64,000 nucleotides of DNA from Rhizobium leguminosarum bv. trifolii WSM1325 (GCA_000023185.1 CP001622.1:992001-1056000), one strand, 5' to 3'; positions 26,339 to 36,571 are shown, counted from the stretch's first letter. Made by a program: numbers and translations. Notes: generated by a model from the sequence alone, not told the origin.

Positions 26339-26670
26339 GATGTCAACCTTTCGTCATTCGGGCCGTGGCCATGGCCAAACGTCCTCTCGATCAGTGTTGC
26401 GCCGCTACCGGCGGGCGATAGGTTTACCAGTTCCAGGCTATCTTCCGTCGCGACCCGCTCATGACGTTCATCGTCACTGTGGATACGGTATTGCAGCACA
26501 TTTCCTCTCAGAGGCAGTGTGGCGGTAATGCGGTATGTGTCGGGAAGCTTGGAGGGAACGACCAAGAACCCGTCCTTCACTCGGACAGTCTGCCCCACCT
26601 TGAAGATATGCGTTGCTGCCTCGCGCCGGATTGAGCGTCCATTGCGTTGCGGGATGCGCGTAGCGGTCAT
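26335..26670 (-). CDS. Hypothetical protein in operon
   Basis: Protein of 111 residues. A basic start (RIPQRNGRSIRREA) is followed by KVGQTVRVKDGFLVVPSKLPD and ITATLPLRGNVLQYRIHSDDE, a short beta-rich pattern resembling an SH3-like or KOW-like barrel. I recall similar rhizobial proteins but no function. ATGA overlap with the upstream gene (26667-26670) and GTGA overlap with the downstream one. Confidence 0.68.
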   Translation of the reverse strand: MTATRIPQRNGRSIRREAATHIFKVGQTVRVKDGFLVVPSKLPDTYRITATLPLRGNVLQYRIHSDDERHERVATEDSLELVNLSPAGSGATLIERTFGHGHGPNDERLTS

Positions 26671-26930
26671 GACGGTTTGTGGTCCTTTTCGATCGCGGTT
26701 TCGAGATCTGACAGGTGGATAGGCATCATCTGCTGCGTCGAACTCTGCGCAGCGATCGCCGGCAGGTGGATGAAGGCGCCGACCCGTCGCCAGGCAAGCC
26801 TGGAAACGCTGTCGATCAATTCCTCGTCATAGTCGACGCGGTATTCTCCGGCTGGCTGCGCCCCGTCGAAACCGGGCAGACGGAATGGGGATGAAAAGCG
26901 GACGACGGTTTGTGTGGTACGACTGGTCAC
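26667..26930 (-). CDS. Hypothetical protein, first gene of operon
   Basis: Protein of 87 residues with FSSPFRLPGFDGAQPAGEYR, VDYDEELIDSVSRLAWRRV and GAFIHLPAIAAQS. I recall this pattern in many short rhizobial proteins of unknown function. The GTG at 26930 is chosen because GGAGG lies 8 nt upstream; the longer frame to 27014 has no site. It leads the five-gene operon and diverges from groESL. Confidence 0.7.
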   Translation of the reverse strand: MTSRTTQTVVRFSSPFRLPGFDGAQPAGEYRVDYDEELIDSVSRLAWRRVGAFIHLPAIAAQSSTQQMMPIHLSDLETAIEKDHKPS

Positions 26931-27361
26931 GGCTGAGGCCTCCGCAGGAATACACCGATGCGTTTCCTGTATCGTTGAGATCCGAACCGGACGAACTCGA
27001 GGCTGCCGGTACATCCGCGGTCAGCGCCAAGCTCATTCCGGATCGGAACAGGCGAACTCAACGCCGGAACGACGTCATGGATCGCTATCGAGAATTCAGT
27101 GGTGATGGCGGGTCGTAGGTCTCTGACACCGCGAAGCCAAGTCGGCCAAATCGACGAAGCCTATCATTGCGCCTCGATTGAGTTTAAATCAAGATAAATT
27201 CTGATTTATCTATGAAAAACGCCAAATTAACTCTTCGCTCACGAAAATAAAATGGAGCGCGATGGCGTAAAAAATTCTATTTATTTGCTGATCAATACAA
27301 AATATCCGGTCGGATTGATTTCCTGAATATCTCAAAAAAGTTCATGGGCGAATAATATTTC
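26931..27361. other. Divergent region upstream of groES, AT-rich on the right
   Basis: No gene is accepted here. The 26885-27118 plus-strand frame overlaps the operon's first gene and lacks a site. From about 27180 the sequence becomes markedly AT-rich up to the CIRCE element, and it holds a 20-bp hairpin (27192-27211). Confidence 0.5.
27192..27211. promoter_or_regulatory. 20-bp inverted repeat in AT-rich promoter island
   Basis: AGATAAAT-TCTG-ATTTATCT has perfect 8-bp arms. It lies between the divergent small-protein operon and groES, 151 bp upstream of CIRCE. It could be an operator for the leftward operon or a bidirectional control site. Confidence 0.4.
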
Positions 27362-27388
27362 TTAGCACTCCTATCAATCGAGTGCCAC
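27362..27388 (+). promoter_or_regulatory. CIRCE element (HrcA operator) upstream of groES
   Basis: TTAGCACTC-N9-GAGTGCCAC matches the CIRCE consensus TTAGCACTC-N9-GAGTGCTAA with two changes at the 3' end. It lies 54 bp before the groES start. HrcA repression with heat-shock release is expected. Confidence 0.88.
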
Positions 27389-27442
27389 GAATGCTATTTA
27401 TGAGTTGCAGCCGCCCTACGCGCCGGCAGCAGAAAGACCTCT

Positions 27443-29444
<2,002 letters not shown>

Positions 29445-29510
29445 GAACAGCCTGAACTGTTCCGGCGTGGCCGGACGGCGCAACCCGAACAATAGACAGG
29501 GAGAATTCCA

Positions 29511-29903
29511 ATGTCCGTGCAGAGCAGCAGCAAGACATCGATCACCCAGCGTTTCGAGAGTTACCAGCCATCCAAGACGCTTCTCGTCTGGGCCTGCGTC
29601 GTCACGGCGATCGCCACGATGATTATCGGCTTCAGCTGGGGAGGTTGGGTAACAGGCGGCACGTCAAGCAAAGCGGCAGTCGCCGCCGGCGACACCGCAC
29701 GCGGAGAGCTGGCGTCGGCCATTTGTGTCGAGCGGTTCAATGCGGCGCCGGACGCGAGCGCTAAACTGATCGAGTTCAAGGCGATTACCGAAGGCTACAA
29801 GCAGCGGCAGTTCGTCGAGGCCGGCGGTTGGGCGACCATGCCTGGGCAGACTTCACCCGACAGCCGAAGTGTTCAAGCCTGCGCCACCGCGCTTGCCGTC
29901 TGA
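29511..29903 (+). CDS. Hypothetical single-span membrane protein after groEL
   Basis: Protein of 130 residues. A short polar N-terminus is followed by a membrane segment (TLLVWACVVTAIATMIIGFSW, about 22-43) and a periplasmic domain with two cysteines (about 72 and 124). CAGGGAG precedes the ATG. It lies 66 bp after groEL and may belong to the same heat-shock transcript, which probably ends at the hairpin 29916-29942. Similar proteins follow groEL or other stress genes in rhizobia as far as I recall; role unknown. Confidence 0.72.
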   Translation: MSVQSSSKTSITQRFESYQPSKTLLVWACVVTAIATMIIGFSWGGWVTGGTSSKAAVAAGDTARGELASAICVERFNAAPDASAKLIEFKAITEGYKQRQFVEAGGWATMPGQTSPDSRSVQACATALAV

Positions 29904-29915
29904 CACCATTTTCAG

Positions 29916-29942
29916 AGCGCTCCGATATGTGTGCGGAGCGCT
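29916..29942 (+). terminator. Terminator-like hairpin after groESL cluster
   Basis: AGCGCTCCG (29916-29924) pairs perfectly with 29934-29942 around a 9-nt loop. It is followed by a pyrimidine-rich TCCACTCTC rather than a pure T run. It lies 13 bp past the stop of the membrane protein gene. Confidence 0.65.
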
Positions 29943-29968
29943 TCCACTCTCAAAGCAGGAAATGACCA

Positions 29969-30130
29969 ATGATCCGTTTCGTGAAAAAGAGCGACCCGCA
30001 GCCACCCGCAGACGACAACCGCTTCCAGAAAATCCGCGAGGCAGCTGCCGACGAGCATAAGAAAGCCGCCAATGACAGCACGCCCCGCCGCGCCCCGCGG
30101 GCGCCGGAAGATGAAGACCCGCTTATCTGA
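29969..30130 (+). CDS. 53-residue charged small protein
   Basis: Starts MIRFVKKSDPQPPADDNRFQ, then a Lys/Glu-rich helix (KIREAAADEHKKAAND) and an acidic end (EDEDPLI). AGCAGGA lies 8 nt before the ATG at 29969. It is disordered or helical and cytoplasmic. It follows the groESL hairpin and could be transcribed by read-through. Confidence 0.6.
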   Translation: MIRFVKKSDPQPPADDNRFQKIREAAADEHKKAANDSTPRRAPRAPEDEDPLI

Positions 30131-30233
30131 GAGGGTATGGAAAGGCGTCCTTGAACAGGTCTCCAGCGCAGCTGTGTAAAGCCGGCATACGGCGCGATCT
30201 GAGAACAGGGACGCACCAGGGCCCCTTGAACAC

Positions 30234-31400
30234 CTAGCGATAATCCAGCCAGATCCCGCCGGCATCGGCGGAACGCACGCAGTTTTCCACCCAGCGCACC
30301 CCTTCCAGTCCGGCATCGACATCGGGAAAGACCAGCTCTTCGATCCCCGCAGGGGCGAGGCCGCGCTCTCTGTTGATGGCGAAGCCGAAGCGGCGATAGA
30401 GGTTCGCCCAGGCTTCGAAGAGACCTTCCGGGTGGCCGCCGCCGATCCGGTCGTCGATCCTGGCCTCGGGATAGAGATAGTCCATGCCACGCTCGAGAAT
30501 ACGGGCCGGTTCGCCCTGGATCTCGTAGGAGAGCTGGTTCGGCCGCTCGTCCCACCATTCGATACTGGCCTTCGAGCCGACGATGCGGATCTTCTGGCCG
30601 TGCATGGAGCCGGCATTGACGGCGCTCGACCAGATGGTGGCGATCGCGCCATTATCATATTCCATCAGGGTCACCGCATTGTCTTCGAGCGGCGCTCGGC
30701 TTTTGACGAAGCTCTGGCGGGTGCAGAGGAGACGTCTGATCTTGAGGTGCGGCAGGATGACCTTGGCGATATAAAGCGGGTGGGTCCCGACATCGCCGAG
30801 GACATAGCTGGGCCCCGCGAATTTCGGATCGACGCGCCACCGCGTCGAGGGGTTTTGCTCCTCCACCGCAGCACTATGGAAACCATGGGCGAATTGCAGG
30901 TTGACGATGCGGATTTCGCCGAGATCGCCATTCCTGACCATGGCGCGCGCCTGCTCGATTATCTGATGGCCGGCATAACCATAGGTCACGCCGACGATCC
31001 GGCCGCGCGCCTGGGAAAGCGTCTTCAGCTCTTCGGCTTCGGCGGTCGTGAAGCAGAGTGGCTTTTCGCAGATCACATGCAGATCATGTTCGAGTGCTGC
31101 CTTGCAGATCGCGAAATGGGTGTTGTTGGGTGTCGCGATCGACACGGCCTCGATGCCGTCGGCCCGCCGGGCCTCAGTCGCAAACATCGCCGCATAGTCC
31201 CGGTAGCTCCTGGCTTCGTCGAGCCCGAGATCGACGCCGAACGCGCGGCCGCGTTCCGGATCGATATCGAAGGCACCCGCCGCAAGGGCAAAGACGTCGT
31301 CGCGATGCGCTGCCGAGCGATGAATATAGCCGATCTGGCTGCCTCTGCCGCCGCCGACCATGCCCCAACGGATCGGCTTTTGCCTGTTATTCGTCATCAT
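30234..31400 (-). CDS. Gfo/Idh/MocA family oxidoreductase
   Basis: NAD(P)-dependent dehydrogenase of 388 residues. The Rossmann motif is WGMVGGGRGSQIG (about 12-24), the signature EKPL follows AICKAALEHDLHVIC, and GPSYVLGDVGTHPLY contributes to the active site. Such enzymes oxidise sugars or inositols, often at C3. AGGGA precedes the paired ATGs at 31400/31397. It is third in the operon after two TIM-barrel isomerases and ends the transcript. Likely substrate: a sugar or sugar derivative, but not identifiable here. Confidence 0.88.
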   Translation of the reverse strand: MMTNNRQKPIRWGMVGGGRGSQIGYIHRSAAHRDDVFALAAGAFDIDPERGRAFGVDLGLDEARSYRDYAAMFATEARRADGIEAVSIATPNNTHFAICKAALEHDLHVICEKPLCFTTAEAEELKTLSQARGRIVGVTYGYAGHQIIEQARAMVRNGDLGEIRIVNLQFAHGFHSAAVEEQNPSTRWRVDPKFAGPSYVLGDVGTHPLYIAKVILPHLKIRRLLCTRQSFVKSRAPLEDNAVTLMEYDNGAIATIWSSAVNAGSMHGQKIRIVGSKASIEWWDERPNQLSYEIQGEPARILERGMDYLYPEARIDDRIGGGHPEGLFEAWANLYRRFGFAINRERGLAPAGIEELVFPDVDAGLEGVRWVENCVRSADAGGIWLDYR

Positions 31401-31407
31401 CTTTTCC

Positions 31408-32331
31408 CTAAAAACCAACCGACCGGAGGTAATCGCGGCTTTGCTTCACATCTTCGAGGCTGCCGGCGACATTCCTCGGATCACGCTCCTGTTCGACGGT
31501 GATGAAGCCGTGATAGCCGATCTCCTCGAGAGCTCGTTTGACGGCGGGATAATCGATGACGCCGCGGCCGATCGGACACATCACGCCCTGTCCGCAGGCA
31601 TCGAAGAAGCGGATCTTTTCCCCAAGCACGCGGTCGAAGACGGTCTGGTCGATGTCCTTGAAGTGGACATAGTCGAGCCGGTCGGCATAGCGGCGAAGCA
31701 TCTCCACGGGTTCCATGCCGGCATAATAGCTATGGCCGGTGTCGAGGCAGAAGCCGGCGATCTCCTGCGGAATGTCTCTTGCCACCCGCTCGATCTCATC
31801 GGCGAATTCGATATAGCCGCCCGCATGCGGGTGGATGACGGCGCGCACGCCGTATTTGCGCTGAGCGAGTTCGGCGATCGCCGTGATATTGGCGACCATC
31901 CCGGCCCAGGCCTTGTCATCGAGACGCGGTGCACGATCGGAATGGCCGGCGGCATAGTCGCGCTCGTCGTGGCCCCAGTCCATCACTGTGAGATAGGGTG
32001 TCCTGAACCGCTGGCCTGCCACCTGATCCGGCTGCGGCAACTTGGTGATGACGGCGCAGATCTCATCCGTCTGCCGCAGCAATGTCTCCCGGTTTTCAGG
32101 AGAGACCAGATCGTCGAAGATCGTGCCGGCGACGATGAAGAGATTGCGCTCGGTGAGCGCCTTGGCAACGAGCGCATCATCGAGCGGCACGTAACCATAG
32201 GGGCCGAGTTCGAGGCCGCCATAGCCGGCCGCCGCCGCCTCGTCGAAGACGCGTTCCCAGGCGGGAAGGTTTGGATTGTTAACGTCGTCCACGCCCCAGC
32301 AGCAGGGGGCTGTCGTAATGGTGATGGTCAC
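31408..32331 (-). CDS. Sugar phosphate isomerase/epimerase (TIM barrel, AP endonuclease 2-like)
   Basis: Protein of 307 residues with the xylose-isomerase-like TIM-barrel signatures CCWGVDDVNNPNLPAWERV at the start, YGGLELGPYGYVP, VIHPHAGGYIEF, CLDTGHSYYAG, DYVHFKDID and GFITVEQERD. The Glu/Asp/His residues in these are the usual metal ligands. A GTG at 32331 with AGGA 9 nt upstream is chosen over the longer frame, whose Arg-rich extension belongs to the overlapping gene's shadow. Middle gene of the operon 33287-30234. Confidence 0.85.
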   Translation of the reverse strand: MTITITTAPCCWGVDDVNNPNLPAWERVFDEAAAAGYGGLELGPYGYVPLDDALVAKALTERNLFIVAGTIFDDLVSPENRETLLRQTDEICAVITKLPQPDQVAGQRFRTPYLTVMDWGHDERDYAAGHSDRAPRLDDKAWAGMVANITAIAELAQRKYGVRAVIHPHAGGYIEFADEIERVARDIPQEIAGFCLDTGHSYYAGMEPVEMLRRYADRLDYVHFKDIDQTVFDRVLGEKIRFFDACGQGVMCPIGRGVIDYPAVKRALEEIGYHGFITVEQERDPRNVAGSLEDVKQSRDYLRSVGF

Positions 32332-32372
32332 GGTTTTATTCCTGATAGTGGTGCCGGGGCGGATGTTGACGA

Positions 32373-33287
32373 TCAGCCAAGTTTCCCGGGCCAGTATTTG
32401 TCGACATATTTCTGGATTTCGGAGCGCATGAAGCGCCCGGAATCGTCGGCGCGCTCCTCCCAGCCGAAGACGCAGGCGGTGATGATGCCGTCGAATCCGA
32501 CCGCGGCGAGCGAGGAGAAGAAGACATCCCAATTGATCTCGCCTTGGTACATATCCATGTGCTGATGGATGGTGACCTTCGCGCCCGGCGGATTGATGAT
32601 GTAGCGCAGCCCGGATGAGGCCTTGTGATTATAGGTATCGGCCACGTGCACATGGGCAATCAGCGGGCCGGCATCGCGGATCATCTGCGCCATGTCGTCA
32701 CCGAAATAGAAGGTATGCGGCGCGCAGTAGAGGAACTTGACGTTCTTCGAGCCGATGGTCTTCAGCATGTCGATCGCCGGATGCAGCGTTTCGCACCAGT
32801 CTTCCGGATGCGGTTCCATGTTGAGCGTGACGCCTTCGCGCTCGAACACCGGAACGAGTTCTTCTATCGAGCGCCACCAGGCGGCCTCGCTGTGCTCGTG
32901 GGTATGCATGCCGCCGCAGCAGCTGGCGCGGTGGCTGCGATCCGGCGATGGCCCGCGGCCGAATTCCGAGTTCATCGTATCGCAGCCCATTTCGGCCGAA
33001 ATCGCGATCGCTTCCTTCCAGTAACGCACTGCTGCCTGCCGCTCGTCCTCATGCGGGCTCGCCCAGCGGTACATCGGCAGGATCGAGGCGAGCTGGACGC
33101 CGTGATCCTTGAGGGCCGCCTTGAATTCCGCGATGCGTTCCTTGTGCGCCCGCGGGCGCACCCACCAGGGCAGAAAATCGTCGCGCGGTGAAAGCTCGAT
33201 ATGCTCATAACCGAGTTCCGCTGCCTTGCGGCAGAGGTCGCGCAGGTTGAGGTGACGGTGCATATGCGGGTCGAGTGCGATCTTCAT
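32373..33287 (-). CDS. Sugar phosphate isomerase/epimerase (TIM barrel)
   Basis: Protein of 304 residues beginning MKIALDPHMHRHLNLRDLCR, with AAELGYEHIELSPRDDF, NMEPHPEDWCETL, LIAHVHVADTYNH and VTIHQHMDMYQGEINWD. It is a second, divergent member of the xylose-isomerase-like TIM-barrel family. First gene of the sugar operon and divergent from the LacI regulator. Together with the dehydrogenase it suggests oxidation followed by isomerisation/epimerisation or 3-keto-sugar processing (inference). No transporter is adjacent. Confidence 0.86.
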   Translation of the reverse strand: MKIALDPHMHRHLNLRDLCRKAAELGYEHIELSPRDDFLPWWVRPRAHKERIAEFKAALKDHGVQLASILPMYRWASPHEDERQAAVRYWKEAIAISAEMGCDTMNSEFGRGPSPDRSHRASCCGGMHTHEHSEAAWWRSIEELVPVFEREGVTLNMEPHPEDWCETLHPAIDMLKTIGSKNVKFLYCAPHTFYFGDDMAQMIRDAGPLIAHVHVADTYNHKASSGLRYIINPPGAKVTIHQHMDMYQGEINWDVFFSSLAAVGFDGIITACVFGWEERADDSGRFMRSEIQKYVDKYWPGKLG

Positions 33288-33421
33288 CTGGCTCCTCCGT
33301 CATCCCCGGCCGCTTCGGGCCGGCGGATGATCCTTGATCTCGGTTGTTTTGGACCGTCCGGTGCTCCTCCCGGATTGCTGGTACGATACGGCTGCGGCGC
33401 CCCCATGCTCCAATGCTTCCT

Positions 33422-33437
33422 TGATCAAATTTGATCA
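33422..33437. promoter_or_regulatory. LacI-type operator candidate
   Basis: TGATCAAATTTGATCA is a perfect 16-bp palindrome in the gap between the sugar operon and the LacI gene, 59 bp before the regulator start. Its size and central symmetry fit LacI-family operators. Confidence 0.65.
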
Positions 33438-33495
33438 TTGACCTCACAGCAGGCCGATGCTTTGCTGTGTCAAGCTTTGGGAGTGGGTGAGCCTG

Positions 33496-34497
33496 ATGAA
33501 GGTGACTTTGAAGGATGTCGCAAGCCAAGCCGGCGTTGGCACAGCGACCGTCGAGCGCGTCCTCAACGGCCGCGGCGGCGTGCGGCCGGGAACGGTGGAG
33601 AAAGTCTTCCTGGCGGCAAGGCGGCTTGAATACCGGCAAAGCCTGCCGGTCGCCCATCGCGGTCTGATCCGGATAGAGGTGATCCTCGTTCGCCCGGAGA
33701 CCAGCTTCTATTCGCGTCTGAACCGGGCGTTCGAGCGCATCGCCGCCTCGCTCGACGACAGCATCACCGTTCACCGCACCTTCGTCCGCGAGAACGAGCC
33801 GGCGCAATTCGCCCGCTACATCGCCAACCCGACGGCACGCCGGTCGGCGCTGATCGTGGTCGCGCCCGACCATGCCGATGTGGTCACAAGCGTGCGCAAG
33901 GCGGCCGGTCTCGGCATTCCCGTTGTACAGATCATGACCCGTCCGGCCCCCGAACTGCCCTATGTCGGCATCGACAACTATGCTGCAGGACGCACCGCAG
34001 CTCACTACATGTCGGGCATGCTGGCGCAGCGCACCGGTTCGTTCGTCGCTCTCTGCCACAGCGGCGCCTATGAGAACCATAAGGAGCGGATCCGCGGCTT
34101 CTCCAGCTATCTCTCGGAGAAGGGTTCAAACGACCATCGTTTCATCGAGGTCATGTTCGACCTCGATGACGAGCACAATGCCATGGAGCTGCTGCAAGCG
34201 GCACTCCGGCGCGAGCCCGGCATCATCGGGGTCTATAGTGCAGGCGGCGACAACAAGGGTGTTGCCAGGGTGCTCGCGGCCAACAAGGCTGGGCGGCCCT
34301 TCTGGGTCGGCCACGAATTGACGCGAGAGACGCAGGACTATCTCAGCCGTGGCATCATGTCGATCGTGCTCGACCAGGCGCCGGAGGTCCAGGCGAGGCG
34401 ATCGATAGACCTTGCCCTGAACAGGCTCGGTCTCATCGAGATGGAGGTCAGCGCCGAGCCGGTGCGCTTTCTGACGATCACACCGGAAAATCTTTGA
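33496..34497 (+). CDS. LacI family regulator
   Basis: Regulator of 333 residues. The DNA-binding domain starts MKVTLKDVASQAGVGTATVE and continues RVLNGRGGVRPGTVEKV, with the hinge around residue 45-60 and a periplasmic-binding-protein-like sensor domain after it. The ATG at 33496 gives the canonical LacI N-terminus; the open frame upstream is not used. It probably controls the divergent sugar operon through the palindrome at 33422-33437. The substitution V-E in TATVERVLN, where S-R is common, may alter operator choice. Confidence 0.88.
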   Translation: MKVTLKDVASQAGVGTATVERVLNGRGGVRPGTVEKVFLAARRLEYRQSLPVAHRGLIRIEVILVRPETSFYSRLNRAFERIAASLDDSITVHRTFVRENEPAQFARYIANPTARRSALIVVAPDHADVVTSVRKAAGLGIPVVQIMTRPAPELPYVGIDNYAAGRTAAHYMSGMLAQRTGSFVALCHSGAYENHKERIRGFSSYLSEKGSNDHRFIEVMFDLDDEHNAMELLQAALRREPGIIGVYSAGGDNKGVARVLAANKAGRPFWVGHELTRETQDYLSRGIMSIVLDQAPEVQARRSIDLALNRLGLIEMEVSAEPVRFLTITPENL

Positions 34498-34564
34498 GGG
34501 GATAAGGATGCCCGGACAATCCGCTCGAATGAGCGCCAGCGGCTTTCACGGCGCCGGCGCGGAC

Positions 34565-35470
34565 TTACTGCAGCTGCGGCTTCTTAAGAAAGCTGTTGCG
34601 GTCGGCGGACTTGATGCGCAGCCAGGCTTCCCGGCCGTTCCTGAGGATGCGCATGGGGATCTCGGCGCCGGCCGGGCCGCTGCTCCAGACCTTGCGGTAG
34701 AAATCGGCCAGGCCGTCGACCTCTTCGTCGCGGATTTCCGATATGATATCGCCCTGACGCAGGCCCGCCTGAGCGGCCGGCCCGCCTTCGGCCACGCTCA
34801 TGACCACCACGCCGCCATTGCTCTCGGCGGAGAAGGCGCCGAGCCAGGGCCGCGGCGGTCTGTTGACCTGTCCCCGGTTCAAGAGATCGTCGAGGATCGG
34901 CGGCAAAAGGTCGATCGGCACGACCATGTTGATATCGGCGACCTCGTCGCCATCGCTCATCTGCAGGCGAAGCGAACCGATGCCGAGAAGCTTGCCGTCC
35001 GAACCGATCAGCGCCGCACCGCCCCATGAGGGATGGGCTGGTGACGTGAAAATCGCCTCGTCCAGCAGATATTCCCAATAGCCGGCGAATTCCTGCCGGG
35101 CGACGATATTAGCCTCGACGAATTCTCCGATGCCATCGGCCAGCACGACGGGATCGCCGGCCTTGGCCGTGGCCGCGTCGCCGAGATCCACCGCCGGCGC
35201 ATTCAGAGGGCCAAGCGCCTGCACCAGACCGAAGCCGCTTTCCTGATCATAGGCAAGCGCATGCGCGGGAACCACACGCCCGTCATGGGTCGTCAGCCAG
35301 ACCTCTTCGGCCTCGGTGATCAGATAACCGATGGTCAGCACCAGCCCGTTGTCGCGAATGACCACGCCGCTGCCCTCCCGGACAGTGCCCAGCGTCTCCG
35401 CTGTGAAGGCATCTTCCGGAATGGAGGAACGGACGGCCACGACTGACCGCAAAATCGGATCGATATTCAT
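34565..35470 (-). CDS. HtrA-like PDZ protein lacking the catalytic triad
   Basis: Protein of 301 residues with a trypsin-like fold (about 1-205) and a C-terminal PDZ domain (about 215-295; GGPAAQAGLRQGDIISEI). Aligned by eye to the DegP in this window, all three catalytic positions are changed: His is Tyr49 (LTIGYLIT), Asp is Gly79 (DQESGFGLV) and Ser is Trp149 (HPSWGGA). It has no signal peptide at the chosen ATG (35470), so it may be cytoplasmic. It is probably a non-proteolytic binding protein, although automated annotation would call it an S1C protease. Confidence 0.82.
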   Translation of the reverse strand: MNIDPILRSVVAVRSSIPEDAFTAETLGTVREGSGVVIRDNGLVLTIGYLITEAEEVWLTTHDGRVVPAHALAYDQESGFGLVQALGPLNAPAVDLGDAATAKAGDPVVLADGIGEFVEANIVARQEFAGYWEYLLDEAIFTSPAHPSWGGAALIGSDGKLLGIGSLRLQMSDGDEVADINMVVPIDLLPPILDDLLNRGQVNRPPRPWLGAFSAESNGGVVVMSVAEGGPAAQAGLRQGDIISEIRDEEVDGLADFYRKVWSSGPAGAEIPMRILRNGREAWLRIKSADRNSFLKKPQLQ

Positions 35471-35626
35471 GCTTTCATCCCGATGGGCGCCGACGCGAAA
35501 GGCCGAAAGCCGGCGCATTCTTCCTTGAATAGGTAAGAGAATCGACGGCAGGTGCAAGACCGTATCGGAGCGAATTTCGGCAGGCCAACGCGCGACCTCC
35601 CTCCGATGCCTGCACCAATCAAGGTT

Positions 35627-36571
35627 TCACTGAGCGCCGAGACTATCTCGCATGGCACCGGCGGGCGGATGAGCGCGACCATATTGCCGCGGCGAGCATC
35701 CCATCACTCTCTTGAAAGCGGTGCTGAATGCGCTTTCGGATTCATAGCCGAGCGACAGGGCGACACCGGCAATTGCTTCGGCCGAGTTTGTCAATCGGTC
35801 ACCGGCGAGAAGCATGCGCCAGCGCGTCAGATAATCCATCGGCGCAAGCCCGACCTTTTCCTTGAAGTGGAGAGCAAAACTGGACCGCGACATCGAGGCA
35901 CGTTCAGCCAGTGACTGCAGCGTCCACTTGCGGGCTGGATCGGCATGCAGGGCACCGATAGCCGCACCGATCCGCCGGTCGGTAAGCGCGAAAAGCCAGC
36001 CGACGCCGCGCGCATTCGGCGATGCGATATGGAGGCGCAACACCTGCATGAGCATAACATGAGCAAAATGCTCCGCCATCAGAAAGCCACCCGGCTGCTG
36101 GTCGCGCAATTCGCGCGTCATCCGATCGAGACACCAGCGCAGCACGGCGGCGTGATCGGAATCCCTCTTCACGTGGACGATCGGCGGCAGGATTCCGAGA
36201 AGGATGTCCGAATTTCCTCCCGAAAAGGAAAAACGGCTGCCGATCAGGAAGAAATCGCCGCCGCCATTGCAAGTCGCAATGCCGTCGCGGGCGATCGAAT
36301 AGATCGCATCGGACGGGATCGCTTCGAGAGCCGGATCGCTGGCGAGACGAAAGGCTCGGCGGCTCGTCAGCAGAAAGCAGTCGCTTTCCTCCAGGCGGAC
36401 AGCTTCGGGGACGCCATCGACGCTCAGCCAGCACGCGCCTGAAATCACTGCGTTGAACTTGATGCCGTCAGGGGGAGGAAAATCGATCGCCCAAGCACCG
36501 CCAGCGTCAAGCCCCGCGGAAACATAGCTGCGCGGTTTGAGCAATGCGAGAACATCGGATAACGGGTCCAT
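35627..36571 (-). CDS. AraC family regulator (paralog of the 4352 gene)
   Basis: Regulator of 314 residues with the same plan as the regulator at 4352-5350: MDPLSDVLALLKPRSYVSAG start, LPPIVHVKRDSDHAAVLRW mid-part, and the C-terminal AraC domain with LSLGYESESAFSTAFKRVMG. It is divergent from a dehydrogenase gene that is itself paralogous to the one at 5446. It probably activates that gene in response to a small aromatic or toxic compound (inference from the family). Confidence 0.87.
   Translation of the reverse strand: MDPLSDVLALLKPRSYVSAGLDAGGAWAIDFPPPDGIKFNAVISGACWLSVDGVPEAVRLEESDCFLLTSRRAFRLASDPALEAIPSDAIYSIARDGIATCNGGGDFFLIGSRFSFSGGNSDILLGILPPIVHVKRDSDHAAVLRWCLDRMTRELRDQQPGGFLMAEHFAHVMLMQVLRLHIASPNARGVGWLFALTDRRIGAAIGALHADPARKWTLQSLAERASMSRSSFALHFKEKVGLAPMDYLTRWRMLLAGDRLTNSAEAIAGVALSLGYESESAFSTAFKRVMGCSPRQYGRAHPPAGAMRDSLGAQ

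Noticed and set aside
26885..27118. Plus-strand 77-codon frame before groES
   Set aside because: It overlaps the first gene of the leftward operon, has no ribosome-binding site and no recognisable pattern.
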